Origin: Skermanella rosea
GTDB lineage: Bacteria; Pseudomonadota; Alphaproteobacteria; Azospirillales; Azospirillaceae
Direction of reading: 5' to 3'
Length of the DNA: 64,000 nucleotides
Assembly (NCBI RefSeq): GCF_016806835.2
Contig: NZ_CP086111.1
Span: 5,139,471 to 5,203,470 of the forward strand
Shown: one piece after another, positions 1-12,335 of the stretch
How positions within the stretch are numbered: the first letter of the stretch is position 1
Layout: each line of letters begins with the position of its first letter
Position numbers and translations under genes: made by a program
The notes under the pieces: model-generated
What the model was told of the DNA's origin: nothing
Seen by the model: only the letters and a program-made list of their open reading frames with translations
Databases searched by the model: none

Positions 1-1
1 C

Positions 2-292
2 CCCGGCCTGCACGGCAAGAAGACCGCGAGCGGCGCGCGGTTCGACCAGAACAAGCTGACGGCGGCGCACCGCTCGCTGCCCCTGAACACCGTGGTCAAG
101 GTGACCAACCTGGAGAACGGCAAGGCCGTCAAGGTCAAGGTCAACGACCGCGGTCCCTATGCCAAGAAGCGGGTCATCGACCTGTCGCGGGCCGCCGCCC
201 GCAAGCTCGACATGACCGACGACGGCACCGCCCGCGTCCGGATCGAAGTCGCCGAATATCCCGGATCCGACCAGACCGCCTCGTCCAACTGA
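2..292 (+). CDS. RlpA-type septal ring lytic transglycosylase-like protein (3' part only)
   Basis: The gene is cut by the window start; only the last 96 residues are visible. They form most of a double-psi beta-barrel (DPBB) domain of the RlpA family: TASGARFDQNKLTAAH, then a LPLNT turn, the VKVNDRGPY motif that holds the conserved catalytic Asp, and RVIDLSRAAARKLDM. RlpA-family proteins are exported, act on naked peptidoglycan glycan strands and often work at the septum. No SPOR domain follows the barrel, so this is the short form ending soon after the DPBB. The signal peptide would lie upstream, outside the window. Family assignment is firm; true lytic activity is inferred. Confidence 0.85.
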   Translation, partial: PGLHGKKTASGARFDQNKLTAAHRSLPLNTVVKVTNLENGKAVKVKVNDRGPYAKKRVIDLSRAAARKLDMTDDGTARVRIEVAEYPGSDQTASSN

Positions 293-306
293 GGCCTCGG
301 GAACAG

Positions 307-356
307 GATCCCCGGACGGCGCCGGCCCCGGAGGCCGACGCCGGATCACGGGGATC
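307..356. terminator. Hairpin between convergent genes
   Basis: Perfect 8-bp inverted repeat GATCCCCG (307-314) / CGGGGATC (349-356) with a very GC-rich interior that can pair further. It lies between the rlpA-like stop (292) and the stop of the convergent hibernation factor gene (355). There is no T-run, so a bidirectional, weakly intrinsic terminator is inferred. Confidence 0.4.
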
Positions 357-948
357 AGGCCTGCCCTTCGTCCTGGTGCTGGTGCTCGCTGCTGACGCGC
401 CAGACCTTGCTGGCCTGCGGCCCGGTCTCCCCGACGACCTCCACGTAATGGACCGGATCGCCCTCGGAGAAGCTCTCCAGTTCCTCGTTCATCACCGAGT
501 TGCGGTGGAACCAGAGCTGGGTTCCCTCGGCGGTGCGCAGGAAGCCGAAATCATTGTTGGGATTGATCCGCATGATGTGGCCGTGCATGGGCGCATCGTG
601 CGGCTTGGTGACCTCGCTCGACAGCTTGCCCTTGTAGCCCTTCAGCATGCGCTCGGCAGTGTCGAAGGCGTCCTTCAGCACGGTATAGACATCCGGGTCC
701 GCGAATCGCTCGGTCGCCCGGTTGGGCTCCTTGCTGACCACGAGGTCGTCGCCCGGCACCGACATCTCGATCCGGACACGGTAGATGTTGCCTTTCTGAT
801 GCTGCCGGTGCGGCGCTTCGACCACCACTCGGCAGGCCACCAGACGCGGAAACAGTTTCTCCAGTTTGGCAACACGTTCGCGCACGCGGGTTTCCACAGT
901 TGCGGAGGGCTCGAGATTGTGGAAGGCGATTTCCAGCGGAACGTCCAT
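355..948 (-). CDS. HPF/RaiA-type ribosome hibernation factor fused to a cold-shock domain
   Basis: 197 residues. Residues about 1-105 are an S30AE (HPF/RaiA/YfiA) domain: VPLEIAFHNLEPSATVETRV start, LEKLFPRLVACRVVVEAPHR, then VSVPGDDLVV-like strand. Residues about 125-190 are a cold-shock OB fold with RNP1-like DFGFLRT and RNP2-like LWFHRNS. S30AE proteins bind the ribosomal A/P sites in stationary phase and stop translation. Here the usual C-terminal dimerisation domain of long HPF is replaced by the cold-shock domain. The start at 948 has GAGGA about 9 nt upstream; the frame stays open to 1143, but that stretch lacks a good ribosome-binding site and is compositionally unlike coding sequence. 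Single gene, convergent with the rlpA-like gene. Confidence 0.85.
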   Translation of the reverse strand: MDVPLEIAFHNLEPSATVETRVRERVAKLEKLFPRLVACRVVVEAPHRQHQKGNIYRVRIEMSVPGDDLVVSKEPNRATERFADPDVYTVLKDAFDTAERMLKGYKGKLSSEVTKPHDAPMHGHIMRINPNNDFGFLRTAEGTQLWFHRNSVMNEELESFSEGDPVHYVEVVGETGPQASKVWRVSSEHQHQDEGQA

Positions 949-1286
949 GGTATTCGATCCTCGATGCTTCGTGTTCAATGCCCCTCCCAACAGATGAAGG
1001 CCGGCATCGGCACGCAGGTCGTGGAGTCCCGACCCGTGATCGGGCGGCCCCGCCGCGGCCGGGGATTCACGCCCCATCTTTCTGCGAAAATGAAACGATA
1101 TTCCTGCGAGTTTAAAATATATCTTTCCTGCCTCCGGGTTCATCCAAAATATCGCTTGCTCATATCCCAGTATTTACTTCACATCTATAACCTGGAGTTA
1201 AGACTGCGGTAATAGACTTTTGCCGATAATCTGTCCGGAACGAGGATTATGGCCGTCGCATGGAGCGACGTCGGGGAGACAGCAGA
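949..1286. other. Intergenic AT-rich region between divergent genes
   Basis: About 340 bp between the hibernation factor start and the kinase start. Positions about 1090-1215 are clearly poorer in GC than the flanks and probably hold the divergent promoters. No promoter was assigned with confidence and no gene is seen. Confidence 0.5.
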
Positions 1287-2936
1287 GTGCCGAACGAGAT
1301 GGACGTCCAGGATCAACATGGGTCGATCTTCAGTCGCGACGCGGTCGTTCGGCTTGGGCGATCCCATGTCGCGTCCCCGGCCCCCTCCCGCGAAGCCTCC
1401 TCCCCCGACACCTTCCTGACGCGGACGCTGAACCGGATCCTGACCGCCGCCAACGGCCTCGACGAGGTCCCGACGCCGGAACCGGCGCTCGGAAGGATCG
1501 CCGCCCTGCTGGAGACCATACCGGGCATCTCGGGCGTCGAGTTCCAGCTCGGCAACACCGGGGACCAGCAGGCCCAGCATATGGAAACACCGGCGGCGGA
1601 CTCTCCCGCCTGCGGGAGCCTGCGCCTGGTCTCCCGCCGCGGATCTGCCGAGGACCGGACCTACCTGATTCCCCTGCGGGCCGGCCGCTCCCACCATGGC
1701 TGGCTGCGCCTGCGGCACGACCCGGATGTCCCGCTGTCCCGCCTGTCGAGCGAACTCGGGACGATCTGCCGGCTGGTCGCCCTCCACCTGGAGAAGCGCC
1801 GCTCGGCGGACCTGCTGGAGCAGGCGAACCACGACGTGGCGGAGCTGCGCGCGACGCTGGAACGCGCCGCGGACCGGAAGGACGCCGGCCGCCGTGATCC
1901 CGGGCCTGACGATGCGGGCTTCGACGACAGGGAAAGGGCGCTCCTCCTCGCCGTCGTGCGCGCCCAGGGCGCGGTCCTGCGCGGCGAGCCGGCGGAGGAT
2001 GCCCTGGACCCGCTGTTCGCCGCCCTCCGGGATCTCACGGGCAGCAGCGCCGTCCGGACCGGCTGCGACGGAGCCCTCGAATTCGAGGACCCGGCATCCA
2101 CCTTGCCGCCCGGCCTGCTGGCCGAGGCCCGCTCGGCGGTCGCATCCATCCTCGCGTCGGAAACCCGCGGCGTCGAGCTGTGCGAAGCCAGGCAGCGGGC
2201 CGACCGCGCCGAATTCGCCGACCTCGCCAAGACCGAGTTCCTGGCGACCATGAGCCACGAGCTGCGCACGCCGCTGAACGCGATCCTCGGCTTCTCCGAA
2301 CTGCTGAAGAACCAGACCTTCGGCCCGCTCGGCTCCGCCCGCTACGTCGGCTACGCCTCCGACATCTTCGACAGCGGCAAGCTGCTGCTCCAGATCGTCT
2401 CCGACATCATGGACGTCGCCAAGGTCGAGACCGGGCGGATCCATCTCGCCCATGACTGGGTCGACGCGGACCATCTGGTGTCGTCCGTGGTCCGTCTGAT
2501 CGAGCCGCGCGCCGCGGCGGCCGGCATCGCGTTCGAGACCCGGATCGCCCGGCAGCCGCTGCCCCGCCTGTGGGCGGACGAGCGGCTGATCAAGCAGGCG
2601 CTGCTCAACGTCCTGTCCAACGCGGTCAAGTTCACGCCGCCGGGCGGCAGCATCCGGCTGACGGTGGACACGGCCCGGCTCGACTCCGGCGACACCGGCC
2701 TCGGGATCGAGATCGCGGACACCGGTCTGGGAATCGCGGCCTCGGAACTGACCCGGGTGTTCGAACCGTTCCACCGCGGCGACTGCGCGACCAACCGCCG
2801 GTTCGAAGGCACCGGGCTGGGCCTGCCGCTGGCCCGCTCCTTCATCGACCTCCACGGCGGATCGCTCACCCTCGACAGCATCCAGGGCGCCGGGACCACG
2901 GTACGCATCAGCCTGCCGCCCGCCGCCGCGGAATAG
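1287..2936 (+). CDS. Soluble sensor histidine kinase (HisKA + HATPase_c)
   Basis: About 549 residues from a GTG at 1287, which has GGGGAG 8 nt upstream. ATG at 1260 or 1299 are alternatives, but with poorer ribosome-binding sites. No membrane segment or signal peptide is visible, so it is cytoplasmic. The N-terminal ~300 residues may hold a degenerate GAF-like sensor, a short coiled region and little else recognisable. The HisKA motif FLATMSHELRTPLNAILGF has the phospho-acceptor His near residue 324. The ATPase domain shows the N box (NVLSNAVKFTPPGG), G1 (DTGLGIA) and G2 (GTGLGLPLA). No response regulator is adjacent, so it is an orphan kinase whose input and partner are unknown. Confidence 0.9.
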   Translation: MPNEMDVQDQHGSIFSRDAVVRLGRSHVASPAPSREASSPDTFLTRTLNRILTAANGLDEVPTPEPALGRIAALLETIPGISGVEFQLGNTGDQQAQHMETPAADSPACGSLRLVSRRGSAEDRTYLIPLRAGRSHHGWLRLRHDPDVPLSRLSSELGTICRLVALHLEKRRSADLLEQANHDVAELRATLERAADRKDAGRRDPGPDDAGFDDRERALLLAVVRAQGAVLRGEPAEDALDPLFAALRDLTGSSAVRTGCDGALEFEDPASTLPPGLLAEARSAVASILASETRGVELCEARQRADRAEFADLAKTEFLATMSHELRTPLNAILGFSELLKNQTFGPLGSARYVGYASDIFDSGKLLLQIVSDIMDVAKVETGRIHLAHDWVDADHLVSSVVRLIEPRAAAAGIAFETRIARQPLPRLWADERLIKQALLNVLSNAVKFTPPGGSIRLTVDTARLDSGDTGLGIEIADTGLGIAASELTRVFEPFHRGDCATNRRFEGTGLGLPLARSFIDLHGGSLTLDSIQGAGTTVRISLPPAAAE

Positions 2937-2956
2937 GGCGGGCCGCCGGAAGCGGC

Positions 2957-3652
2957 TCAGCGCTCCGCGAAGAACCGGGCGATCGTCTCCGCCGCAGTCC
3001 CGATATGCCGCCTCAGGACCTCCGTGGCCCGGGCGGCGTCGCGCTCCCGCGCGGCCTCCAGCATGAGGCGGTGGTCCTCCTGGGACATGTGCTCCGGTCC
3101 CTTGGCGGCGAGGTGGAAACGTAGGTACCGGTCGAACGACGCGAGCTGGGCCTCGACCAGCGCCAGCAGCTTGGGGTGCCCGGCGCGGACATAGAGCGAC
3201 ATGTGGAAGCGCCGGTTCAGTTCGCCCATCCGGGACGGGTCGGCCTCGTCGTCCATCTCCCCGATCAGGTCGGCGGCCCGGCCGAAATCCTCCTCCTCCA
3301 GTTTCGGGATCGACAGCGCCAGCGCCGCCGGCTCCAGCGCCAGCCGGATCGCATAGGTATCCGCCGCGTCCGCGGCGGAGATCTCCGTCACCACGGCGCC
3401 CCGGTGGGGGACGAAATCGACCAGCGCCTGGGCTTCGAGCTGGCGCAGGGCCTCGCGCACCGGCATCCGACTGACCTGGAACGCCTCCGCGAGGTCCTCC
3501 TGCCGCAGCGGCGTGCCGCCCGCCAACTTGCCGGTGAGGATGGCCGTGCGCAGGGTCGCCTCGACGAACCCGGTGGCGGTGCGGTGGCGCGGCGGCGCCT
3601 CGGCGATCAGCGCGGCCAGGCCGGCCGAGGCGGAAGGGCGGTTCAGGCTCAT
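2957..3652 (-). CDS. GntR-family (FadR/FCD subfamily) transcriptional regulator
   Basis: 231 residues. The N-terminal winged helix-turn-helix includes LREALRQLEAQALVDFVPHRGA-type sequence (RMPVREALRQLEAQALV). The C-terminal all-helical FCD domain (residues ~95-225) has the metal/ligand-type pattern: an Asp near DTYAIRLALEPAAL, then RFHMSLYVRAGHPKL and DHRLMLEAARERDA with its His. FCD regulators usually sense small organic acids and repress a neighbouring catabolic or uptake gene. The gene is divergent from the BenE-type transporter, with a perfect 12-bp palindrome between them, so control of that transporter and of itself is the natural inference. The start at 3652 (MSLNRPSAS) was preferred over the upstream in-frame ATG at 3760, which would run across the operator. 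Confidence 0.88.
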   Translation of the reverse strand: MSLNRPSASAGLAALIAEAPPRHRTATGFVEATLRTAILTGKLAGGTPLRQEDLAEAFQVSRMPVREALRQLEAQALVDFVPHRGAVVTEISAADAADTYAIRLALEPAALALSIPKLEEEDFGRAADLIGEMDDEADPSRMGELNRRFHMSLYVRAGHPKLLALVEAQLASFDRYLRFHLAAKGPEHMSQEDHRLMLEAARERDAARATEVLRRHIGTAAETIARFFAER

Positions 3653-3669
3653 CCGATATCCAGGTGTTG

Positions 3670-3681
3670 ATTGGATCCAAT
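3670..3681. promoter_or_regulatory. Perfect 12-bp palindrome, probable operator of the divergent FadR-type regulator
   Basis: ATTGGATCCAAT is a perfect palindrome in the 89-bp gap between the regulator (start 3652) and benE (start 3742). FCD-type GntR regulators typically bind short AT-flanked palindromes of this kind. Position and symmetry are seen; binding is inferred. Confidence 0.6.
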
Positions 3682-3741
3682 TTTCATGTAGGCTCGTCCC
3701 GATCGTTTTCCAACCCGGATCCAGCGACGAGGACAGCCGCC

Positions 3742-4920
3742 ATGCGGAAGGATACCGCACTCCGGTCCCTGCTCCAGCCCACGACCGCCGGCTTCCTGGC
3801 CGCCCTCGTCGGGTTCGGCAGCGCCTTCCCGATCGTCCTCCAGGGTCTCGCCGGAGTCGGAGCCTCCCCCGCCCAGGCCGCGTCCGGCCTGCTGGCGCTG
3901 TGCCTCGTGACCGGGGTGCTGGGTGCTGCCCACAGCATCGCGACGCGCCAGCCGATCAGCATCGCTTGGTCGACACCGGGCGCCGCCCTGCTGATCGCGA
4001 CCGGCGTTCCGGACGGCGGCTTCCCCGCGGCGGTCGGCGCCTTCGTCGTCGCGGGGGGCCTGGTGGTGCTCGCCGGCCTGTGGCGGCCGTTCGGCCGCGC
4101 CGTCGTCGCGATCCCCATGGGCCTGGCGAGCGCCATGCTGGCCGGCGTGCTGCTCGACCTCTGCCTGGCGCCGGTCCGGGCGGTCGGCGCGCTGCCGGAA
4201 CTGGCGCTCCCGATCGTCGTCACCTGGGCGCTGGGCTGGCGCTTCGCCCGGCTCTACGCCGTGCCGCTGGCCGTGCTGGTCACCGTCCTGATCATCCTGT
4301 TCGCCACCCCGATACCCGAGGGCGCGCTGGCCGACATCTGGCCGAACCCGGTTCTGGTGATGCCGGAATTCACCCTGCCGGCGGTGGTGAGCATCGCGTT
4401 GCCCCTGTTCATCGTCACCATGGCGTCGCAGAACGTGCCGGGCCTCGCGGTCCTGCGGGGCAACGGCTACCAGCCGCAGGTCGCCCCGGTCTTCGTCTCG
4501 ACCGGGCTGTTCAGCGCGGCCTCGGCCCTGTTCGGCGGCCACGCGGTCAACCTCGCCGCCATCACCGCGGCGCTCTGCGCAGGGCCGGAAGCCCACCCCG
4601 ATCCGGCGCGCCGCTACCTCGCCCCCGTCGCGGCCGGTGTCGCCTATGTCCTGCTGGGCCTGTTCGCCGGTTTCGCCGCATCCTTCATCGCCGCCTCCCC
4701 GCCCCTGCTGATCCAGGCCGTCGCCGGCCTCGCCCTGCTCTCCAGCCTCGCGGGCGCCCTGGCCGGCGCGCTCGGCCGCGACGACGAACGCCTGCCCGCG
4801 GTCGTGACCTTCGTCACGACGGCGTCAGGCGTCGGCTTCTTCGGGATCGGCTCCGCTTTCTGGGGCTTGGTGGCCGGCGGACTGCTCCTCGCCCTGGGGC
4901 GGAGCGGGGCGGCCCGCTAG
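3742..4920 (+). CDS. benE: BenE-family benzoate/H+ symporter-like transporter
   Basis: 392 residues with about 11-12 hydrophobic segments along the whole length, in the inner membrane. BenE family features: the N-terminal TTAGFLAALVGFGSAFPIVL helix, TRQPISIAWSTPGAALL, the long run of short helices, and the FGGHAVNLAAITAALCAGPEAHPD signature near residues 275-300. Family members take up benzoate or related aromatic acids with protons. The start at 3742 has GAGGA about 7 nt upstream. It is divergent from the FadR-type regulator. No benzoate catabolic genes (ben/cat) are in the window, so the substrate is uncertain. The 3' end overlaps the convergent Rpn gene by 96 bp. Confidence 0.87.
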   Translation: MRKDTALRSLLQPTTAGFLAALVGFGSAFPIVLQGLAGVGASPAQAASGLLALCLVTGVLGAAHSIATRQPISIAWSTPGAALLIATGVPDGGFPAAVGAFVVAGGLVVLAGLWRPFGRAVVAIPMGLASAMLAGVLLDLCLAPVRAVGALPELALPIVVTWALGWRFARLYAVPLAVLVTVLIILFATPIPEGALADIWPNPVLVMPEFTLPAVVSIALPLFIVTMASQNVPGLAVLRGNGYQPQVAPVFVSTGLFSAASALFGGHAVNLAAITAALCAGPEAHPDPARRYLAPVAAGVAYVLLGLFAGFAASFIAASPPLLIQAVAGLALLSSLAGALAGALGRDDERLPAVVTFVTTASGVGFFGIGSAFWGLVAGGLLLALGRSGAAR

Positions 4921-5958
4921 GGGACGGAGGCCGGAGCGCCGCATCAGGGTCCCGCGATAAGACCTGCGGGGCCTGCCGTCGTCGAACAGGCCGTCCAGGG
5001 AGGTGACGGCCAGCGCCTTGCGGAAAAGCGCATCCATCGCCTCCGGAGCGGTCCGGCGCACCCGGGCCTGAAGGTCCGGAGGAACCGTCCCGAACTGGGA
5101 TTCCAGATAGAACAGGATGGCGTCCGCCTTGCCCCTGGCCATACCCTGGTGCAACCCCTCCTCTCGGCCCTTCGCGAGCCCCTCGGCGATGCCCTCGGTC
5201 CTGCCCTGGCTGAGCCATTCCTTCGCAGCGAGCGATATCAAGTTCCCCTCCCGATCCGGCCTGACCCTGCGCGCCACCCGGGTCAGAAGCTCGACCGTGA
5301 TGGCTGGAAACGCCCGGATCATATATCGGATGACCTGCTCTTCAAAGACCGTCCCCTCGCGCAGTTCCGCCAGCACCGCGGCCAGCAGGGGTTCCGGGTC
5401 GCCGGGGCGGGAGACATGCTTCAACGCCCGCAGCCCGTTCCGCACCTCGGCATCCGATGACAGCTCCGAGTCGGGAACCGGCCCGACGTCGCACAGCAGG
5501 TATCCCATGTCGCCGGCGAGTTGGCGAAGATCCTCGTCGGCGTCCACGCAGCCGATGATCGAGGTCGGGACCGTCCAGGGCCGCCGGCCGTGATAGAAGA
5601 CCAGGGTGATGATCGGGGGCAGCCGCAGCCTGCCGTCGGGACCGATCGTGCCGACGCGGCGCCAGATGTCGACCCGGTATCCCAGCACCTGGACCGGCGT
5701 CCAGGCGAAGGGAGAGCTCTTGTGCTCGACCAGGGCATGGAGCAGCAGGGTCCCGGCGTCGCGCAGCGCCAGCCCGTACAGCCGGTCGCTCTGGGTGGGG
5801 TTCAGCTCCGGGTCGACGAAGCTGCCGTCGAGCAGCACCGGCGGCTCGTCCGCCAGCCGGCTCACGATATCGGCCGGAAGATAGTCGCGGATCAGGATGC
5901 CCGCGCGGCGGGGATCGTCCAGGAGGGCGCGGAACAGGGCCTCGTGCGGAGCGGACAT
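4825..5958 (-). CDS. Rpn-family recombination-promoting nuclease / putative transposase
   Basis: 377 residues. The N-terminal domain is PD-(D/E)XK-like, as in the Rpn (YhgA/PDDEXK_4) family: PHEALFRALLDDPRRAGILIRDYLP, then the acidic DGSFVDPEL region, and ALVEHKSSP, which holds the E-x-K catalytic pair. The middle is helical. A glycine-rich repeat follows (SQGRTEGIAEGLAKGREEG LHQGMARGKA), typical of this family before the C-terminal helical tail. Rpn proteins from E. coli stimulate RecA-independent recombination and cut DNA in vitro. These genes spread horizontally and often occur as scattered copies; a possible second remnant lies at 27093. The last 96 bp overlap benE on the other strand. 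Start at MSAPHEAL (5958). Confidence 0.85.
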   Translation of the reverse strand: MSAPHEALFRALLDDPRRAGILIRDYLPADIVSRLADEPPVLLDGSFVDPELNPTQSDRLYGLALRDAGTLLLHALVEHKSSPFAWTPVQVLGYRVDIWRRVGTIGPDGRLRLPPIITLVFYHGRRPWTVPTSIIGCVDADEDLRQLAGDMGYLLCDVGPVPDSELSSDAEVRNGLRALKHVSRPGDPEPLLAAVLAELREGTVFEEQVIRYMIRAFPAITVELLTRVARRVRPDREGNLISLAAKEWLSQGRTEGIAEGLAKGREEGLHQGMARGKADAILFYLESQFGTVPPDLQARVRRTAPEAMDALFRKALAVTSLDGLFDDGRPRRSYRGTLMRRSGLRPLAGRPAPPQGEEQSAGHQAPESGADPEEADA

Positions 5959-5981
5959 GGAAGCCGAATACCATGGCAGGA

Positions 5982-6014
5982 GGCGGGCACCGGGCACGTG
6001 ACCCGATGCCCGCC
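5982..6014 (-). terminator. Strong 13-bp hairpin between glpV and the Rpn gene
   Basis: Stem 5982-5994 pairs with 6002-6014 (GGCGGGCACCGGG against CCCGATGCCCGCC, one G-U on the minus strand), with a 7-nt loop. It lies between the glpV stop (6066) and the Rpn start (5958), both minus-strand. No T-run follows, so termination efficiency is uncertain, but it is the only strong structure at the operon end. Confidence 0.45.
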
Positions 6015-6065
6015 CCCGACGCCATGCGGCATGGTGTCAGGCCGGGCGGAAGCCCCGCCGGGCGC

Positions 6066-7814
<1,749 letters not shown>

Positions 7815-7891
7815 CGTTTCCTCCGAACCGTTCTTGGTTGTTGTCGTCACGATCGGGCCCTGCTCCCGGGGACCTCGCCGGGGTCGGGCAT

Positions 7892-8188
7892 TCACCCGAA
7901 CCTCATGACCACCGCCATCCACAGCAGCGACAGGCCGAACGCGATCCACAGGTTCAGGTCGGTGAAGCCGATGATGGCGAGGTGGATATAGGCGCTGCCC
8001 AGCAGGCCGATGAACAGCCGGTCGCCGCGCGTCGTCGGCATCGGCAGGAGGCCCCGCCGCTCGACCGAAGGCGACACCGCCTGCCACGCCGTCATGCCCG
8101 CCAGGATCAGCGCGATGCCGGCGAAGAAGGCGGCGGTCGGCCCGGTCCAGGCCATCCATTCCAGTTCCAGGGCGAAATCCACGGGCAC
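7892..8188 (-). CDS. glpU: DUF2160 small membrane protein of glycerol ABC transporter (GlpU)
   Basis: 98 residues with three hydrophobic segments (about residues 14-36, 56-74 and 78-96). The pattern LEWMAWTGPTAAFFAGIALI followed by TTRGDRLFIGLLG is characteristic of DUF2160. In Rhizobium the equivalent gene sits between the permease and binding-protein genes of the glycerol importer; its exact role is unknown. GTG start at 8188 with an excellent GAGGAGG. Seven nt separate it from glpQ. Confidence 0.85.
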   Translation of the reverse strand: MPVDFALELEWMAWTGPTAAFFAGIALILAGMTAWQAVSPSVERRGLLPMPTTRGDRLFIGLLGSAYIHLAIIGFTDLNLWIAFGLSLLWMAVVMRFG

Positions 8189-8195
8189 CGCCTCC

Positions 8196-9022
8196 TCAGA
8201 CCCGGCCCAGGGCGAAGCCCTTGGCGATGTAGTTTCGGACGAACCAGATCACCAGCGCGCCGGGCACGATGGTCAGCACCCCGGCCGCCGCCAGCAGGCC
8301 CCAGTCCATGCCGGCGGCGCTGACCGTGCGGGTCATGGTGGCGGCGATCGGCTTGGCGTCCACGCTGGTCAGGGTGCGGGCCAGCAGCAGCTCGACCCAC
8401 GAGAACATGAAGCAGAAGAAGGCGGTCACCCCGATCCCGGCGCGGATCAGCGGCAGGAAGATGGTCAGGAAGAACCGCGGGAAGCCGTAGCCGTCGATAT
8501 AGGCGGTCTCGTCGATCTCGCGCGGGACGCCGGACATGAAGCCTTCCAGGATCCAGACCGCCAGCGGCACGTTGAACAGGCAGTGGGCCAGCGCCACGGC
8601 GATGTGGGTGTCGATCAGCCCGAAGGTCGAGTAGAGCTGGAAGAACGGCAGCAGGAACACCGCCGGCGGCGCCATGCGGTTGGTCAGAAGCCAGAAGAAC
8701 ATGTGCTTGTCGCCCAGGAACCGGTAGCGCGAGAAGGCGTAGGCCGCCGGCAGCGCCACGGCGAGCGAGATCACCGTGTTCAGGGCCACGTACTGGATCG
8801 AGTTGAGATAGCCCGAGTACCAGGACGGATCGGTGAAGATCGTGACGTAGTTGGCGAAGGTCACCGTCTCCGGGAACAGGCTGAACCCGCTCAGGATCTC
8901 CTGGTTCGGCTTCACCGACATGGCAAGCAGCCAGTAGATCGGCAGCAGCAGGAAGACGAAATAGACGATCAGCCCGACATGGCGCTTCCTGAAGCCGGAA
9001 CCGGAATGCTTGCCCCGGGCGC

Positions 9023-9026
<4 letters not shown>
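8196..9026 (-). CDS. glpQ: ABC transporter permease, glycerol type (GlpQ)
   Basis: 276 residues and six predicted membrane helices, an MalG-type permease. The EAA loop near residues 160-180 reads EIDETAYIDGYGFPRFFLTI, the contact site for the ATPases. N-terminal helix VGLIVYFVFLLLPIYWLLAM, and the conserved SVKPNQEIL periplasmic start of the family. ATG at 9026 overlaps the glpP stop by 4 nt (ATGA), so the two permeases are translationally coupled. Together with GlpP it forms the membrane channel. Confidence 0.88.
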
Positions 9027-9898
<872 letters not shown>

Positions 9899-9911
9899 GC
9901 GGCCTCTCCCT

Positions 9912-10997
<1,086 letters not shown>

Positions 10998-11018
10998 GGG
11001 TCTTCTCCCGCTCCCTGC

Positions 11019-12119
<1,101 letters not shown>

Positions 12120-12335
12120 CGGCGCCCGGTCCGGCCATGTAACAAGCGGAAAACCGGAACGCAGCCGTTACGGCACATGGTCAGCCATCCTCCCCGATCC
12201 TCCCCCTCTAGAGCCCGGCGCGGCGCCGGTGCGGAGAGTTCTTATAATTTGATAAAGGGAGGTTATGCGGACTGCCCGTGTTTTTGCAAACGAAAATTTC
12301 GGGTTCAGATTGTTCTTAAACGAACATGATTCCGG
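12120..12335 (-). promoter_or_regulatory. Control region of the glp ABC operon
   Basis: 216 bp with a clearly AT-rich core (about 12238-12335) upstream of glpS. It contains the GlpR-like operator at 12311-12326 and a further 11-bp near-palindrome CGAAAATTTCG (12291-12301). On the minus strand TTGCAA followed 16 nt later by CATAAC is a weak promoter candidate. The position of the start site is not clear. Confidence 0.5.
12311..12326. promoter_or_regulatory. GlpR-like (DeoR family) operator
   Basis: TGTTCTTAAACGAACA is a TGTTC-N6-GAACA inverted repeat. It fits the E. coli GlpR operator core (TGTTCG-AT-rich-CGAACA) at all outer positions and differs only in the centre. It lies 192 bp upstream of glpS and 10 bp after the FkbM stop. 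A GlpR gene is not in the window; in relatives the regulator of glpSTPQUV is GlpR-like. Binding is inferred. Confidence 0.5.

Noticed and set aside
1185-3680. Long minus-strand frame overlapping the kinase and the GntR gene
   Set aside because: The kinase and FCD regulator give full motif sets in their own frames; this frame has none.
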